Assembly: GCA_910577045.1 (NCBI GenBank)
Contig: CAJTLB010000004.1
Location: 124,001 to 188,000, forward strand
DNA from: an uncultured Lachnospiraceae bacterium
GTDB lineage: Bacteria; Bacillota; Clostridia; Lachnospirales; Lachnospiraceae
DNA: 64,000 nucleotides
Direction of reading: 5' to 3'
Of this stretch, positions 1 through 8,221 are shown in pieces (the first letter of the stretch is position 1; every line of letters begins with the position of its first letter). The notes below the pieces were generated by a model, which worked only from the letters and a program-made list of their open reading frames with translations, had not been told where the DNA came from and made no database searches. Position numbers and translations under genes: made by a program.

Positions 1-620
1 CCATTCATCACGCCCGATTTTAATTCATTATAGATTTCCCCTGTCCGTAAGCTGTCTAAATAACTAGACATCCCGCCTACATTCCTAGAAATAGACATTT
101 CATTATCGTTTAAAATAATAATAAAATTCCGCTTACACTGGGAGGCATTATTTAATGCCTCATATGCCATGCCACCAGTTAATGCCCCATCTCCAATTAC
201 AGAAATAATGGTATTTTCCTTTCCTTGGATACGGTTTGCTTCCACATACCCAAGCCCTGCTGATATTGATGTGGAACTATGCCCTGTATCAAAAGCATCA
301 CAATTGCTTTCCCTGCGTTTTGGGAACCCACTAATGCCTCCATAACGGCGCAGCTCATCAAAACCATCTCTCCGCCCTGTCAATAATTTGTGTGTATAAG
401 ACTGATGCCCTACATCCCAGATAATTTTATCCTCTGGCAAATTTAATACCAAATGCATTGCCATAGTAAGTTCTACTACTCCTAAATTAGACGCTAAATG
501 GCCGCCTGACACACTAATTTTATGGATTAAAAAATCACGGATTTCCTGTGCTAATGCTGTATAATCCTCTTCGGACAATTTTTTTATATCATTTGCCTGA
601 TTAATCAAATCTAAAAGCAT
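1..620 (-). CDS. dxs: 1-deoxy-D-xylulose-5-phosphate synthase, N-terminal part (cut by window edge)
   Basis: Dxs condenses pyruvate and glyceraldehyde 3-phosphate to DXP, the first step of the MEP isoprenoid pathway. The minus-strand reading frame starts at ATG 620-618 and stays open to the window edge (about 206 residues). It contains the family's thiamine-diphosphate signatures: WDVGHQSYTHKLLTGR, FDTGHSSTSISAG and the metal-binding VIGDGALTGGMAYEALNN. A GGGAG ribosome binding site lies about 10 nt upstream, and only three bases separate the gene from the ispA stop, so they are co-transcribed. The catalytic core and C-terminus lie outside the window. Confidence 0.95.
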   Translation of the reverse strand, partial: MLLDLINQANDIKKLSEEDYTALAQEIRDFLIHKISVSGGHLASNLGVVELTMAMHLVLNLPEDKIIWDVGHQSYTHKLLTGRRDGFDELRRYGGISGFPKRRESNCDAFDTGHSSTSISAGLGYVEANRIQGKENTIISVIGDGALTGGMAYEALNNASQCKRNFIIILNDNEMSISRNVGGMSSYLDSLRTGEIYNELKSGVMN

Positions 621-623
621 CTA

Positions 624-1556
624 TTATTTCTCCCTGTATATCAGCCAGTTAATAAGCTCTAACAGAAAACCATCATAGCAGCTATTCTCCTTTGAAAGTG
701 CTTTTAAGCCTCGATTTGCTTCCTCTGAATTATATGCTACTAACCGCCTACATTCTTCTAATCCTTTCCATGTCACATATGTTGTCTTCTGGTTTTTCTC
801 ATCACTAAATACTGGTTTTCCTAATATCTGTGTAGTACTAGTGACATCCAGAATATCGTCTTGTATTTGAAAAGCAAGCCCTATTTTACTTGCAATATCT
901 TCTATTTTTTGTACCTCTTTTTCTGATGCGCCAGCAAGCACTGCACCAGCCATCATAGAAGCCTCTATTAAAGCCCCTGTTTTTAAATGGTAAATAAAAT
1001 TTAATTTTTCCTGTGTCAACGGTTCTTGTTTTTCTGTGGCTTCCACATCTACCGATTGTCCGCCCACCATACCATAAATACCTGCTTTTTCTGCAATTAA
1101 TCTTTGTACAACAAGGATTTTCTCTAAGCAAATACTATATTGTTCCTTTGGCCCCTGCTTTGCTATATCTACTGCCTTTGCCATTGTTTCAAACGCATAA
1201 TTTAATAGTGCATCACCCGCCAAAATCCCCATTGCATGTCCAAACTCAACATGTGTCGTCCGTTTTCCCCTACGAAATTCATCATTATCCATTGCAGGCA
1301 AATCATCATGAACCAGCGAATATGTGTGTATCATTTCTATTGCTGCCATAAATGGCTCTACTATTTTCCCATTTCCCCCAAAGAAATGGTATGTTTCTAA
1401 AAGCAACATAGGTCGAAGGCGTTTCCCCCCTGCTAAAAGACTATACTGTACTGCCTCTATTACTGTTTTCTGGAATCCTCTCTTTTCTGGAAGATATGAT
1501 ATAAGAATGGATTCAACCTCTTTTGTCCGTTTCTCAAGATTATCTTCAAAACTCAT
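624..1556 (-). CDS. ispA: Polyprenyl (farnesyl/geranylgeranyl) diphosphate synthase
   Basis: A short-chain trans-prenyltransferase that elongates DMAPP with IPP to farnesyl or geranylgeranyl diphosphate. The 310-residue protein has the first aspartate-rich motif DDLPAMD at about 84-90 and the second, DDILD, at about 233-237. GGKRLRP near residue 43-49 is the usual IPP-binding stretch. Its start overlaps the xseB stop by 11 nt, and it is followed within 3 nt by dxs. This is the standard clostridial nusB-xseA-xseB-ispA-dxs order. Exact product chain length cannot be told from sequence. Confidence 0.93.
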   Translation of the reverse strand: MSFEDNLEKRTKEVESILISYLPEKRGFQKTVIEAVQYSLLAGGKRLRPMLLLETYHFFGGNGKIVEPFMAAIEMIHTYSLVHDDLPAMDNDEFRRGKRTTHVEFGHAMGILAGDALLNYAFETMAKAVDIAKQGPKEQYSICLEKILVVQRLIAEKAGIYGMVGGQSVDVEATEKQEPLTQEKLNFIYHLKTGALIEASMMAGAVLAGASEKEVQKIEDIASKIGLAFQIQDDILDVTSTTQILGKPVFSDEKNQKTTYVTWKGLEECRRLVAYNSEEANRGLKALSKENSCYDGFLLELINWLIYREK

Positions 1557-1779
1557 CTTTCTCCGCTTCCTCGCCTGACTTATTTAGTATCCTAATTTCC
1601 TGTTCCACATAATCGATTCTTTCATTACATTGTTTTACTAAAGAAATCCCTTCCTGGTACAATGTAAACGCATCATCTAAGCTAATATTCTCTTCCTCCA
1701 TACGGGCAAGCACCTCGTCTATATGGGAGAATAATTCCTCTAGCCCTTCCTTCTTTTCTTCCTCTTTCTTTTTTCTCAT
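1546..1779 (-). CDS. xseB: Exodeoxyribonuclease VII small subunit
   Basis: XseB is the small subunit of exonuclease VII, which degrades single-stranded DNA to short oligonucleotides together with XseA. The 77-residue product has the typical short helical core (LEELFSHIDEVLARMEEENIS followed by LDDAFTLYQEGISLVKQCNERI), with charged Lys/Glu-rich ends. It lies between xseA and ispA. The gap to xseA is filled by a 17-bp tandem repeat. Confidence 0.9.
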   Translation of the reverse strand: MRKKKEEEKKEGLEELFSHIDEVLARMEEENISLDDAFTLYQEGISLVKQCNERIDYVEQEIRILNKSGEEAEKDEF

Positions 1780-1796
1780 CTTAACCTCTACATCAA

Positions 1797-1881
1797 CAAT
1801 TCCATTGCACTAACAGTTTTATTGCACTAACAATTCCATTGTTTTAGCAATTCCATTGTTCTAATAATTTCATTATTCCAA
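1797..1881. repeat. 17-bp tandem repeat, five units, at the 3' end of xseA
   Basis: Five consecutive 17-bp units occupy 1797-1813, 1814-1830, 1831-1847, 1848-1864 and 1865-1881. The plus-strand consensus is CAATTCCATTGTNCTAA, and a degenerate sixth unit begins at 1882. The last unit runs over the xseA stop codon (1873-1875), so the final residues of XseA (ELLE) are themselves repeat-derived. The repeat fills the xseA-xseB spacer. No function is evident; it has the size and degeneracy of a minisatellite. Confidence 0.8.
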
Positions 1882-3066
1882 CAATTCTGTAATTTTTGCC
1901 TTTGCTTGTCCATCTAAAAACTGTACTTGGATTTCCTCTCCTATTTTTATCTGTTTTACAGAACGGACAGATGCCCCATCTTTATCCTGCACATAGGCAT
2001 AGCCTCGTTCCAAGCTAATGAAGGGGGATAGCCCTTGAAGCTTTTGTGCGTATAGGGCAAGATGGTGTTTTCTTTGTGACAATACTTTATCTATATTATA
2101 TTCTAGCCTGTCTGCAAGAGAAAGAAGCCTCTGCCGTTTTTCAAGTAATTTTTGTCCTGGGCTTAAAACCTGAAGTTGTAATTCTTGTTGTTTTAACCTA
2201 GTACGGTTTTCTCCTAGTTTTTGCTCCATTAAACCCAAAAACCTCCTGTTATACTGTCCCAATTTTTCTTCCAATGCACGTAAATCAAAAACTGCCAATT
2301 CTGCTGCCGCAGATGGAGTAGGTGCACGCAAGTCTGCTACATAATCTGCTATTGTTACATCCACTTCATGCCCTACTGCCGAAATCACAGGAGTATTGCA
2401 CTCAAAGATAGCCCTTGCTACACATTCTTCATTAAACGCCCATAAGTCTTCTATAGAACCACCACCACGCCCTACAATTAATATATCCAGCCCCAATTGG
2501 TCGAGTGCCTTAATTCCTTGTACTATACTTTCCTTTGCACCTTCCCCTTGTACGAATGCCGAATATAGGGTAAGTTTTACATAAGGGTTCCTTCGTTTTG
2601 CCACAGTAATAATATCGCGGACTGCTGCCCCTGTCTGTGCAGTTATAATCCCAATTTTCATGGCATATTGGGGAATCGGCTTTTTATATTCTTCTGCAAA
2701 CATCCCCATTTCTTCTAACCTTGTTTTTAAATTTTCGTACTGTTTGTATAACTCCCCAGCCCCATCTAAAGTAATCTTTCTTGCATATAACTGATAACTT
2801 CCATTCTGTTCATAAACACTAATACTGCCTTCTGCCTCTACCTTCTGCCCTTCCTTTAAAGTAAAAGAAAGCCCTTTCCTATTCCCAGCAAACATTACAC
2901 AAGCAATAGCTGCTTTTTCATCTTTCAGTGTAAAATAAATATGGCCAGAAGAATGATATTTACAATTTGACACCTCTCCCCTAATAGAAATCCGCGCAAG
3001 CATAAAATCCTGTGTAAACATATTTTTAATATAAGAATTTACCTGTGATACAGAATAAACTGCCAT
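1873..3066 (-). CDS. xseA: Exodeoxyribonuclease VII large subunit
   Basis: Catalytic subunit of exonuclease VII. The protein (397 residues from the chosen start) has an N-terminal OB fold (VSQVNSYIKNMF through GEVSNCKYHSSGHIYFTLKD) and the catalytic region with IGIITAQTGAAVRDIITVAKRRNP, then the GRGGGSIEDLWAFNEE and SAVGHEVDVTIADYVADLRAPTPS segments. A coiled-coil C-terminal half follows. An ATG at 3108 is possible, but ATG 3066 has a GGGAGG ribosome binding site immediately upstream and begins MAVYSVSQVN, the normal family N-terminus. It follows nusB by one base. Confidence 0.93.
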   Translation of the reverse strand: MAVYSVSQVNSYIKNMFTQDFMLARISIRGEVSNCKYHSSGHIYFTLKDEKAAIACVMFAGNRKGLSFTLKEGQKVEAEGSISVYEQNGSYQLYARKITLDGAGELYKQYENLKTRLEEMGMFAEEYKKPIPQYAMKIGIITAQTGAAVRDIITVAKRRNPYVKLTLYSAFVQGEGAKESIVQGIKALDQLGLDILIVGRGGGSIEDLWAFNEECVARAIFECNTPVISAVGHEVDVTIADYVADLRAPTPSAAAELAVFDLRALEEKLGQYNRRFLGLMEQKLGENRTRLKQQELQLQVLSPGQKLLEKRQRLLSLADRLEYNIDKVLSQRKHHLALYAQKLQGLSPFISLERGYAYVQDKDGASVRSVKQIKIGEEIQVQFLDGQAKAKITELLE

Positions 3067-3067
3067 A

Positions 3068-3484
3068 TCAGCCTCCCTGCGGCTGTGCAAATTTTGCCAA
3101 TATGCCATTTACAAAAGCAGGGGAATCATCTCCGCCGAATTTCTTTGCAAGCTCTACTGCCTCATTAATGGCTACTCCTTGTGGTACTTCCTCATCATAC
3201 AAAAGTTCAAAAAGGGCAAGGCGCAAAATTGTTAAATCTACCCTTCCCATACGGTTTGATTTCCAGCCTTCTGCCACTTCATCAATTTTCTGGTCAAATT
3301 CCTCTGCTTTTTTTGCCGCACTTATTACACGTGCTTTAATTTCTTTCTTCTCTTCTTTGCTTAAATTTTCATTGCCTGGCAAGGAAAAATACAGCTCTAT
3401 CTGTGCTTCCAGTTCTTCTGGTGGATAAAAATCCTTTTGAAATAATAAAAAAAATGTATATTCTCTTAAACTTCTTCTTGTCAT
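3068..3484 (-). CDS. nusB: Transcription antitermination factor NusB
   Basis: NusB binds boxA RNA with S10/NusE in rRNA antitermination complexes. The 138-residue protein shows the family pattern: MTRRSLREYTFFLLFQKDF at the N-terminus, then VDLTILRLALFELLYDEEVPQGVAINEAVELAKKFGGDDSPAFVNGILAKF at the C-terminus. It lies just downstream of the Asp23-family gene, but a strong terminator (3520-3544) separates them, so nusB probably has its own promoter or relies on read-through. Confidence 0.93.
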   Translation of the reverse strand: MTRRSLREYTFFLLFQKDFYPPEELEAQIELYFSLPGNENLSKEEKKEIKARVISAAKKAEEFDQKIDEVAEGWKSNRMGRVDLTILRLALFELLYDEEVPQGVAINEAVELAKKFGGDDSPAFVNGILAKFAQPQGG

Positions 3485-3519
3485 AGTTACCTCTTTATAA
3501 GTTTATATTCCATTACAAA

Positions 3520-3544
3520 AAGGAGTCTTTCTGTAAGACTCCTT
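3520..3544 (-). terminator. Intrinsic terminator after the Asp23-family gene
   Basis: A perfect 10-bp inverted repeat (3520-3529 with 3535-3544, 5-nt loop) is followed on the minus strand by a T-rich run (TTTTTG). It lies 16 nt past the stop of the Asp23-family gene and upstream of nusB. Confidence 0.85.
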
Positions 3545-3560
3545 CCCTTTGTCTGTTATC

Positions 3561-3932
3561 CTACTTACTCTTTTCAATGTCCACGCCGGCAATCCTAATA
3601 TTTACATCTGATACAGAAAGCCCTGTCATATTTTCGATAGCCGATTTTACTTTATCTTGTACCTTAGCCGAAACTGTTGGTATATTATAGCCATACTGCA
3701 TATGAAGCGCCAATTCCACAGAAACCGCCCCTTCCAATACTTCCACATGGACCCCTTTAGAAAGGTTCTTCATGCCAAGCTTGCCAACCAGCTCATTAGT
3801 AATATTGCCTGCCATAGCAGAAACCCCTTCTACTTCTGTAGCTGCAAGCCCTGCAATAATCGCTACAACCTCATCTGCAATCTGTACTTCCCCAATTTTA
3901 TTATTTTCGTATATTCTATTACCCTGTTCCAC
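3561..3932 (-). CDS. Asp23/Gls24 family envelope stress protein
   Basis: A 123-residue Asp23/Gls24-family (DUF322) protein: EVQIADEVVAIIAGLAATEVEGVSAMAG, then LGMKNLSKGVHVEV and VSVELALHMQYGYNIPTVSAKVQDKVKSAIENMTGLSVSDVNIRIAGVD. Members occur at the membrane in Gram-positive bacteria and are linked to envelope stress. The gene is commonly found between spoIIIAH and nusB in clostridia. The start codon is GTG, set by an AGGAGG ribosome binding site. A terminator follows. Confidence 0.88.
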   Translation of the reverse strand: MEQGNRIYENNKIGEVQIADEVVAIIAGLAATEVEGVSAMAGNITNELVGKLGMKNLSKGVHVEVLEGAVSVELALHMQYGYNIPTVSAKVQDKVKSAIENMTGLSVSDVNIRIAGVDIEKSK

Positions 3933-3992
3933 GGTTATAACCTCCTACATCATATTACTCCTATTATAACCAAGTTATGTATTTTTTGCAAA

Positions 3993-4709
3993 CTATTTTG
4001 TATCTAAAATCGGAGTAATTACAATCTTTTCTGCGGAAACTTCTGTTTTTCTCTTTACAATATCCTCAATCTGGGCACGTTCCGCATCCGATAAATTACT
4101 TTGGCTTACCACTACATCTACAGAATCTTCCGTAATGCTTACTACTACGTCAGAAAATCCCTTTGCTGCTAAAAGCATTTCGGCTGCTGCCTCTTTCTCA
4201 CTAATACTTGTGCTTTCTAAAAGCTCACTAATCGCATTTTGTTTCTGGTCATCCGTAATATTCGCATTATCAATAATCCCCATTAATGTTTCTTTATTTG
4301 CTGCCCTAACTTGTTCCCTATTTAACTTAATTTCTGTAATCATTGCTAAACTATTTGTACCGCTAGTTAAAACAGCATCTCCAGGATTATCTGTAATCCC
4401 TGTATTTTCTAAATCCACATCCAAACTGTCAATTTCCATTAATACGTCTTCTTTGCTTTCCTCTTCATTCCCTGACGCTGTTGTTTCCTCTGTATTTTGC
4501 GCCTCTTTTAAAGCCATATTCTCTGCTAGAATATCTTCCTCTGATATATCATTTAGGCTAATATTGTTATCTTGCTCCATATTGCTTCCTACTGCCAGAT
4601 ATTCATTATCTTTGCCAGATTTCTGCGCTAAACTCAAATATCCAGCAATCGCAATCATAATTGCCAGAGCTGTAATAATAAACTGATTCTTTTTAACGAG
4701 CTGTTTCAA
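3993..4709 (-). CDS. spoIIIAH: Stage III sporulation protein AH (SpoIIIAH)
   Basis: Mother-cell component that pairs with forespore SpoIIQ (or a functional equivalent) to form the channel linking mother cell and forespore. The 238-residue protein has an N-terminal transmembrane segment (about 10-28: FIITALAIMIAIAGYLSLA), a low-complexity Glu-rich linker, and a C-terminal YscJ/FliF-like domain (REQVRAANKETLMGIIDNA through DAERAQIEDIVKRKTEV). It is last in the spoIIIA operon and overlaps spoIIIAG by 4 nt. Confidence 0.9.
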   Translation of the reverse strand: MKQLVKKNQFIITALAIMIAIAGYLSLAQKSGKDNEYLAVGSNMEQDNNISLNDISEEDILAENMALKEAQNTEETTASGNEEESKEDVLMEIDSLDVDLENTGITDNPGDAVLTSGTNSLAMITEIKLNREQVRAANKETLMGIIDNANITDDQKQNAISELLESTSISEKEAAAEMLLAAKGFSDVVVSITEDSVDVVVSQSNLSDAERAQIEDIVKRKTEVSAEKIVITPILDTK

Positions 4710-5275
4710 GATGCTCCCTCCTTCATTTTCATCACTTTAATTTTATGGCTTGGTACATCAAATAATGCCGATACAGCCTCAATAATTTCTTTTATGGTAT
4801 AAATATCCCCGCCACCTTCTGCAATTACAATAACCCCTTCTATCTGAGGCTTTGTCTCCTGTACTACATATGGCACTTTACTTCCATCGCTTCCCTCTAT
4901 GTACACAGCCGTGTCTGACTGTGACAGTTCTTTTACATCCCGGCTCCCTCCCTCACTGTCAATTTCTAATGTCTCACTCCTTGTATATGGTGTTTCTTTT
5001 AAAATAATTTTCTCCCCAGTTGCTTTCATCGTTATCATAACCTTTGTTTTTCCTACCCCTTCTACACAAGAAAGTACTTCAGTCAATCTTTTTTCCAGCA
5101 GCTCCTCATAGGTTTCTTCTGTTACTGCAAGCACTTCTTCCTGCTTTTCTTCCTTATTTTCCTTGCTTTTTCCTTCCGTTGGTATTGCAATTACCAAAAG
5201 CGCAACGCCAAAAAGCAATACCAGCAACAGTTTATTCAGCCCTATTTTTTTTATAGATAACAGGGAAGGTTTCAT
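4706..5275 (-). CDS. spoIIIAG: Stage III sporulation protein AG (SpoIIIAG)
   Basis: Ring-forming protein of the SpoIIIA feeding-tube apparatus. The 189-residue product has one N-terminal transmembrane helix (about 14-30, KLLLVLLFGVALLVIAIP) and a ring-building domain containing RLTEVLSCVEGVGKTKVMITM and PQIEGVIVIAEGGGDIYTIKEIIEAVSALFDVPSHKIKVMKM, the normal SpoIIIAG C-terminal signature. It overlaps both neighbours by 4 nt, implying translational coupling. Confidence 0.93.
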   Translation of the reverse strand: MKPSLLSIKKIGLNKLLLVLLFGVALLVIAIPTEGKSKENKEEKQEEVLAVTEETYEELLEKRLTEVLSCVEGVGKTKVMITMKATGEKIILKETPYTRSETLEIDSEGGSRDVKELSQSDTAVYIEGSDGSKVPYVVQETKPQIEGVIVIAEGGGDIYTIKEIIEAVSALFDVPSHKIKVMKMKEGAS

Positions 5276-5862
5276 TTTTTTCCACCTCCCTGTATACTAA
5301 CATTTATATTATCCTCTTCTATATTATAGAAGTTGGCCAGCTCATTTTTCAAAGCTTTTTCCTCCAAATTTTCTTCCTGCCTATGAAATACCTCTACTTG
5401 GACTTTATCCACATGGATATCCGAATCCTTTTCTCCTATAGGGATAACAGATAATGTAGCTTTTTTCACTTCTCCAAACGTAGCTGCCTTTGTATCTTCA
5501 TTCCAAGAAATATCCACCGATTGTAATTGATAGCCATACCCTTGCAAAAACTCGGAAAGCTCCCCAGAAAGCTGTTTTGTATACTCCTCTTTTATTCCCT
5601 CATATACGTCCTTCTGTTTTAATTCTAATTCAAAACTTTTATCTTCTAAATCAATTTTCAAATTTTCTTTATCAAAAAAATCCTCCATCCTCTCTTCTAA
5701 ATGAAAGAGGTCCATAACAGGAGACAAGAAAAGTAAGATAAATAAAAGCCCCATATACAATTTAATATATTTGCTAAATTTTGAGGGCAGAAGCTCTGTA
5801 AGAACCGCTACCAATATACTGTAGCCAACAATGCCCTTTACCCAAGTTACCAGGCCTTCCAT
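5272..5862 (-). CDS. spoIIIAF: Stage III sporulation protein AF (SpoIIIAF)
   Basis: Membrane protein of the SpoIIIA complex. The 196 residues begin with two hydrophobic segments (about 9-25 and 33-52, LYMGLLFILLFLSPVMDLF), followed by a soluble domain ending in EEDNINVSIQGGGKK. The WVKGIVGYSILVAVLTELLPSKFSKYIKLYMGL N-terminus is characteristic of the family. It sits between spoIIIAE and spoIIIAG in the expected order. Confidence 0.9.
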   Translation of the reverse strand: MEGLVTWVKGIVGYSILVAVLTELLPSKFSKYIKLYMGLLFILLFLSPVMDLFHLEERMEDFFDKENLKIDLEDKSFELELKQKDVYEGIKEEYTKQLSGELSEFLQGYGYQLQSVDISWNEDTKAATFGEVKKATLSVIPIGEKDSDIHVDKVQVEVFHRQEENLEEKALKNELANFYNIEEDNINVSIQGGGKK

Positions 5863-5874
5863 TGCTCACACTCC

Positions 5875-6999
5875 TTATGTCATAACACAGACAATAGCAA
5901 TTGTCACCATATAAAGAATTCCTGCCGTAGCAACAAGCTGTAATAAATACCGGCTCCCATCACCTACTGCAGAAAGTGCCTTTACCATACGCTTGTCCGA
6001 TATAGGCTGCAACATGGCACAGCTTATCTGGTACATAAGAACCAAAATCCCCAATTTCGCCATAGGTACTACTACCATTACTGCAATTATAAAAAATGCA
6101 GCCGTCCCAATTCCATTCTTTATCATTTGGGAAGACTGAGCCATTAGGCCAGCTACTGCCTCTGCACTATTCCCAATTCCAGGAAGCACAGATACTGTTT
6201 TTTGGAGCAAGGAAAGTTTCATATGATCAATAGATGGCAACACCAGCCCTTGCATTGTATTCATTCCAATTGTTATTGTAAGCATACCTTTTAGGCTCCA
6301 AGATACTATTGTCTGGAAAATTTTTGACAACCTTGATAACATATCTTCTTTTGTAATATAATTGATTAACATTAAAACCGTACTTAACTTAATAACAGGC
6401 AGAATCATTTTTAATAACATACTGTCTGCAAGGCTTATTAATATTAACATCACTTTATAAAACCCAATTGCGCTTATACTTCCTGCTGACAAGCTAACTG
6501 CCAAAAAAAAGGCAGGAATCATTGCCTTCATAAACAATTCCAACTGAAAAAGCATTGTTTCTGCTATTTGGCAAGCTTCCATAAAAGAAAGGGCTGTAAT
6601 ACTTAAAAATGCTAAATATGTAATAAAATATCCGGTATCGGCTATTTGCCTATTTTCAAACGCTAAGGAAAGATTATGGAAGACCGCTGCCATAATGCCA
6701 ATTCCCAATATAACAAGCATTGCCCTTTTTCCTGCTGTAATTTCCCCTATGCAAACCTGCCAAAAAGAAGAAAATAATCTTTTTATAGAAACCTCTGTAT
6801 TTCCTTTCAACAATTCTTGCACCAATTCTCCAAAATTTGGTTTTTCTTTTGTAAATATTCCATCAATTACCTCTTGTAAACCAGAAAAATCAAATTCATC
6901 TAAATTTCCCATGCCAATATCTGCCGCATATACAGGTTCCCATACTGGTAATAGTAATAATACAAGCACAGCCAAAAAAAATGTTTGCCTTGCCTTCAT
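5875..6999 (-). CDS. spoIIIAE: Stage III sporulation protein AE (SpoIIIAE)
   Basis: Polytopic membrane protein of the spoIIIA complex with a cleavable signal sequence (MKARQTFFLAVLVLLLLPVWEPVYA). It has 374 residues and about eight predicted membrane segments, for example FITYLAFLSITALSFMEAC and AMIPAFFLAVSLSAGSISAIGFYKVMLI. It is the largest gene of the operon and lies 4 nt after spoIIIAD. Confidence 0.92.
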   Translation of the reverse strand: MKARQTFFLAVLVLLLLPVWEPVYAADIGMGNLDEFDFSGLQEVIDGIFTKEKPNFGELVQELLKGNTEVSIKRLFSSFWQVCIGEITAGKRAMLVILGIGIMAAVFHNLSLAFENRQIADTGYFITYLAFLSITALSFMEACQIAETMLFQLELFMKAMIPAFFLAVSLSAGSISAIGFYKVMLILISLADSMLLKMILPVIKLSTVLMLINYITKEDMLSRLSKIFQTIVSWSLKGMLTITIGMNTMQGLVLPSIDHMKLSLLQKTVSVLPGIGNSAEAVAGLMAQSSQMIKNGIGTAAFFIIAVMVVVPMAKLGILVLMYQISCAMLQPISDKRMVKALSAVGDGSRYLLQLVATAGILYMVTIAIVCVMT

Positions 7000-7003
7000 C
7001 TTG

Positions 7004-7384
7004 TTACCCCAAAAGACTTTCTATGGTTTCAAATAAAGATAAAATAACTGGCGTACTTACTGCAAGTATGGAAATCTTCCCAAATGTTTCCAATTGTGCC
7101 GCAATAGACTGATAACCGCCATCTTTGCACAAAGCAGAAGCAAACTCACAGATATAAGTAATCCCCACCATTTTCATTAAAATCCCTATATAAGCAGATG
7201 GAATATGAATATAACTCGTAAGCCTATCCACCATTTCCAAAACCACCCCAAGCTTATCCATTCCATATGAAAAAATAATAATGGTAGCTGCTAGTGCAAT
7301 ATAAATCCCCAATTCGCTTTTCATATTTTTAAGCTGTACCGCCAAAAGCATTGCTGTAATCCCAAGAATTGCTACTGATATCAT
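7004..7384 (-). CDS. spoIIIAD: Stage III sporulation protein AD (SpoIIIAD)
   Basis: A 126-residue membrane protein with about four hydrophobic helices and the family pattern VVLEMVDRLTSYIHIPSAYIGILMKMVGITYICEFASALCKDGGYQSIAAQLETFGKI. SpoIIIAC and SpoIIIAD resemble each other and probably form part of the membrane core of the forespore feeding apparatus. Close spacing to both neighbours indicates one transcript. Confidence 0.92.
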   Translation of the reverse strand: MISVAILGITAMLLAVQLKNMKSELGIYIALAATIIIFSYGMDKLGVVLEMVDRLTSYIHIPSAYIGILMKMVGITYICEFASALCKDGGYQSIAAQLETFGKISILAVSTPVILSLFETIESLLG

Positions 7385-7395
7385 ATTCTTTTTCC

Positions 7396-7590
7396 TTATA
7401 ATGAAAATAATGTTTTTATTGTTTCAAATAAATCATAGATATATGGCACAATCCAAAACAGCACTAAGATAAGCCCGGCAAGGCTAGTTAAAAACGCATG
7501 TTCTTCCCTTCCGCTGTGTTTTAGGACCTGTCCTATTACTGATACCAAAATTCCTACTGCTGCTATCTTAAATATCAGATTTACTGTCAT
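7396..7590 (-). CDS. spoIIIAC: Stage III sporulation protein AC (SpoIIIAC)
   Basis: A 64-residue, two-helix membrane protein (LIFKIAAVGILVSVIGQVLKHSGREEHAFLTSLAGLILVLFWIVPYIYDLFETI). The GREE-loop motif between the helices is typical of SpoIIIAC. It is the smallest member of the operon and its position between AB and AD is diagnostic. Confidence 0.93.
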   Translation of the reverse strand: MTVNLIFKIAAVGILVSVIGQVLKHSGREEHAFLTSLAGLILVLFWIVPYIYDLFETIKTLFSL

Positions 7591-7632
7591 ACTTATATCC
7601 TCCGCACCAATACCCTACTTATGCCTGCCCTT

Positions 7633-8157
7633 TTACAGCATTAAAATTACCAAAAAAATCCCTGCCATTACCCCCATCATCCGATAAAGTTTCCCATTCC
7701 GTTTAAAATTTTCTTGCGCATTTTTTATTTCTTCTTGTACTTGTTCTAAATATAATTCTATTGTACTAACCTGCATTTCTTTATCCAAATATCCAAGCTG
7801 ACTCCCAAAATGGACCCATTTTTCTTTTTCTTCTTTTAAAAGGGCACTTTCTTTTAAATACTCTGCCACACATGCTTCCCATATTTGTGCCAAAGTTTGT
7901 CCTTTCATAGAGTCCATTTGTCCTGCTACTTTAAAAAGTAATTCCCCATAAGGCCCCTTTATCCTTTTCCCGATAGAGCCAAACGCTTCTGAAAGGGTAG
8001 AATGGCTATATTTAATCTCTCCCCGCAGCATAAGCAGTAACTTTTTAATCGTTTCCAGTTCTTCTATTTGTTCTTTTAAGCGGTTTGCGCACAAGAGCCC
8101 AATTGCTGTACTGGAAAATAAAATTAAGCCAACACCAAAGGCCCTGATAAACAGCAT
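7633..8157 (-). CDS. spoIIIAB: Stage III sporulation protein AB (SpoIIIAB)
   Basis: A 174-residue SpoIIIAB with an N-terminal membrane helix (MLFIRAFGVGLILFSSTAIGLLCA), the conserved RLKEQIEELETIKKLLLMLRGEIKYSHSTLSEAFGSIGKR region, and a C-terminal helix (MMGVMAGIFLVILML). The frame is open up to 8271, but the ATG at 8157 gives the usual family length and N-terminus and clears the upstream spoIIIAA stop, so it is preferred. Confidence 0.9.
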   Translation of the reverse strand: MLFIRAFGVGLILFSSTAIGLLCANRLKEQIEELETIKKLLLMLRGEIKYSHSTLSEAFGSIGKRIKGPYGELLFKVAGQMDSMKGQTLAQIWEACVAEYLKESALLKEEKEKWVHFGSQLGYLDKEMQVSTIELYLEQVQEEIKNAQENFKRNGKLYRMMGVMAGIFLVILML

Positions 8158-8221
8158 ATCCTTATCCCTGCCCTTCCTATCTATCTTTATTTGCCGCCTT
8201 ATCCATAATTTATAAAATAAA

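Noticed and set aside
1797..1881. CRISPR-like array
   Set aside because: Units are 17 bp, directly adjacent without unique spacers; the 7-bp array at 34792 also lacks spacers. No cas genes.
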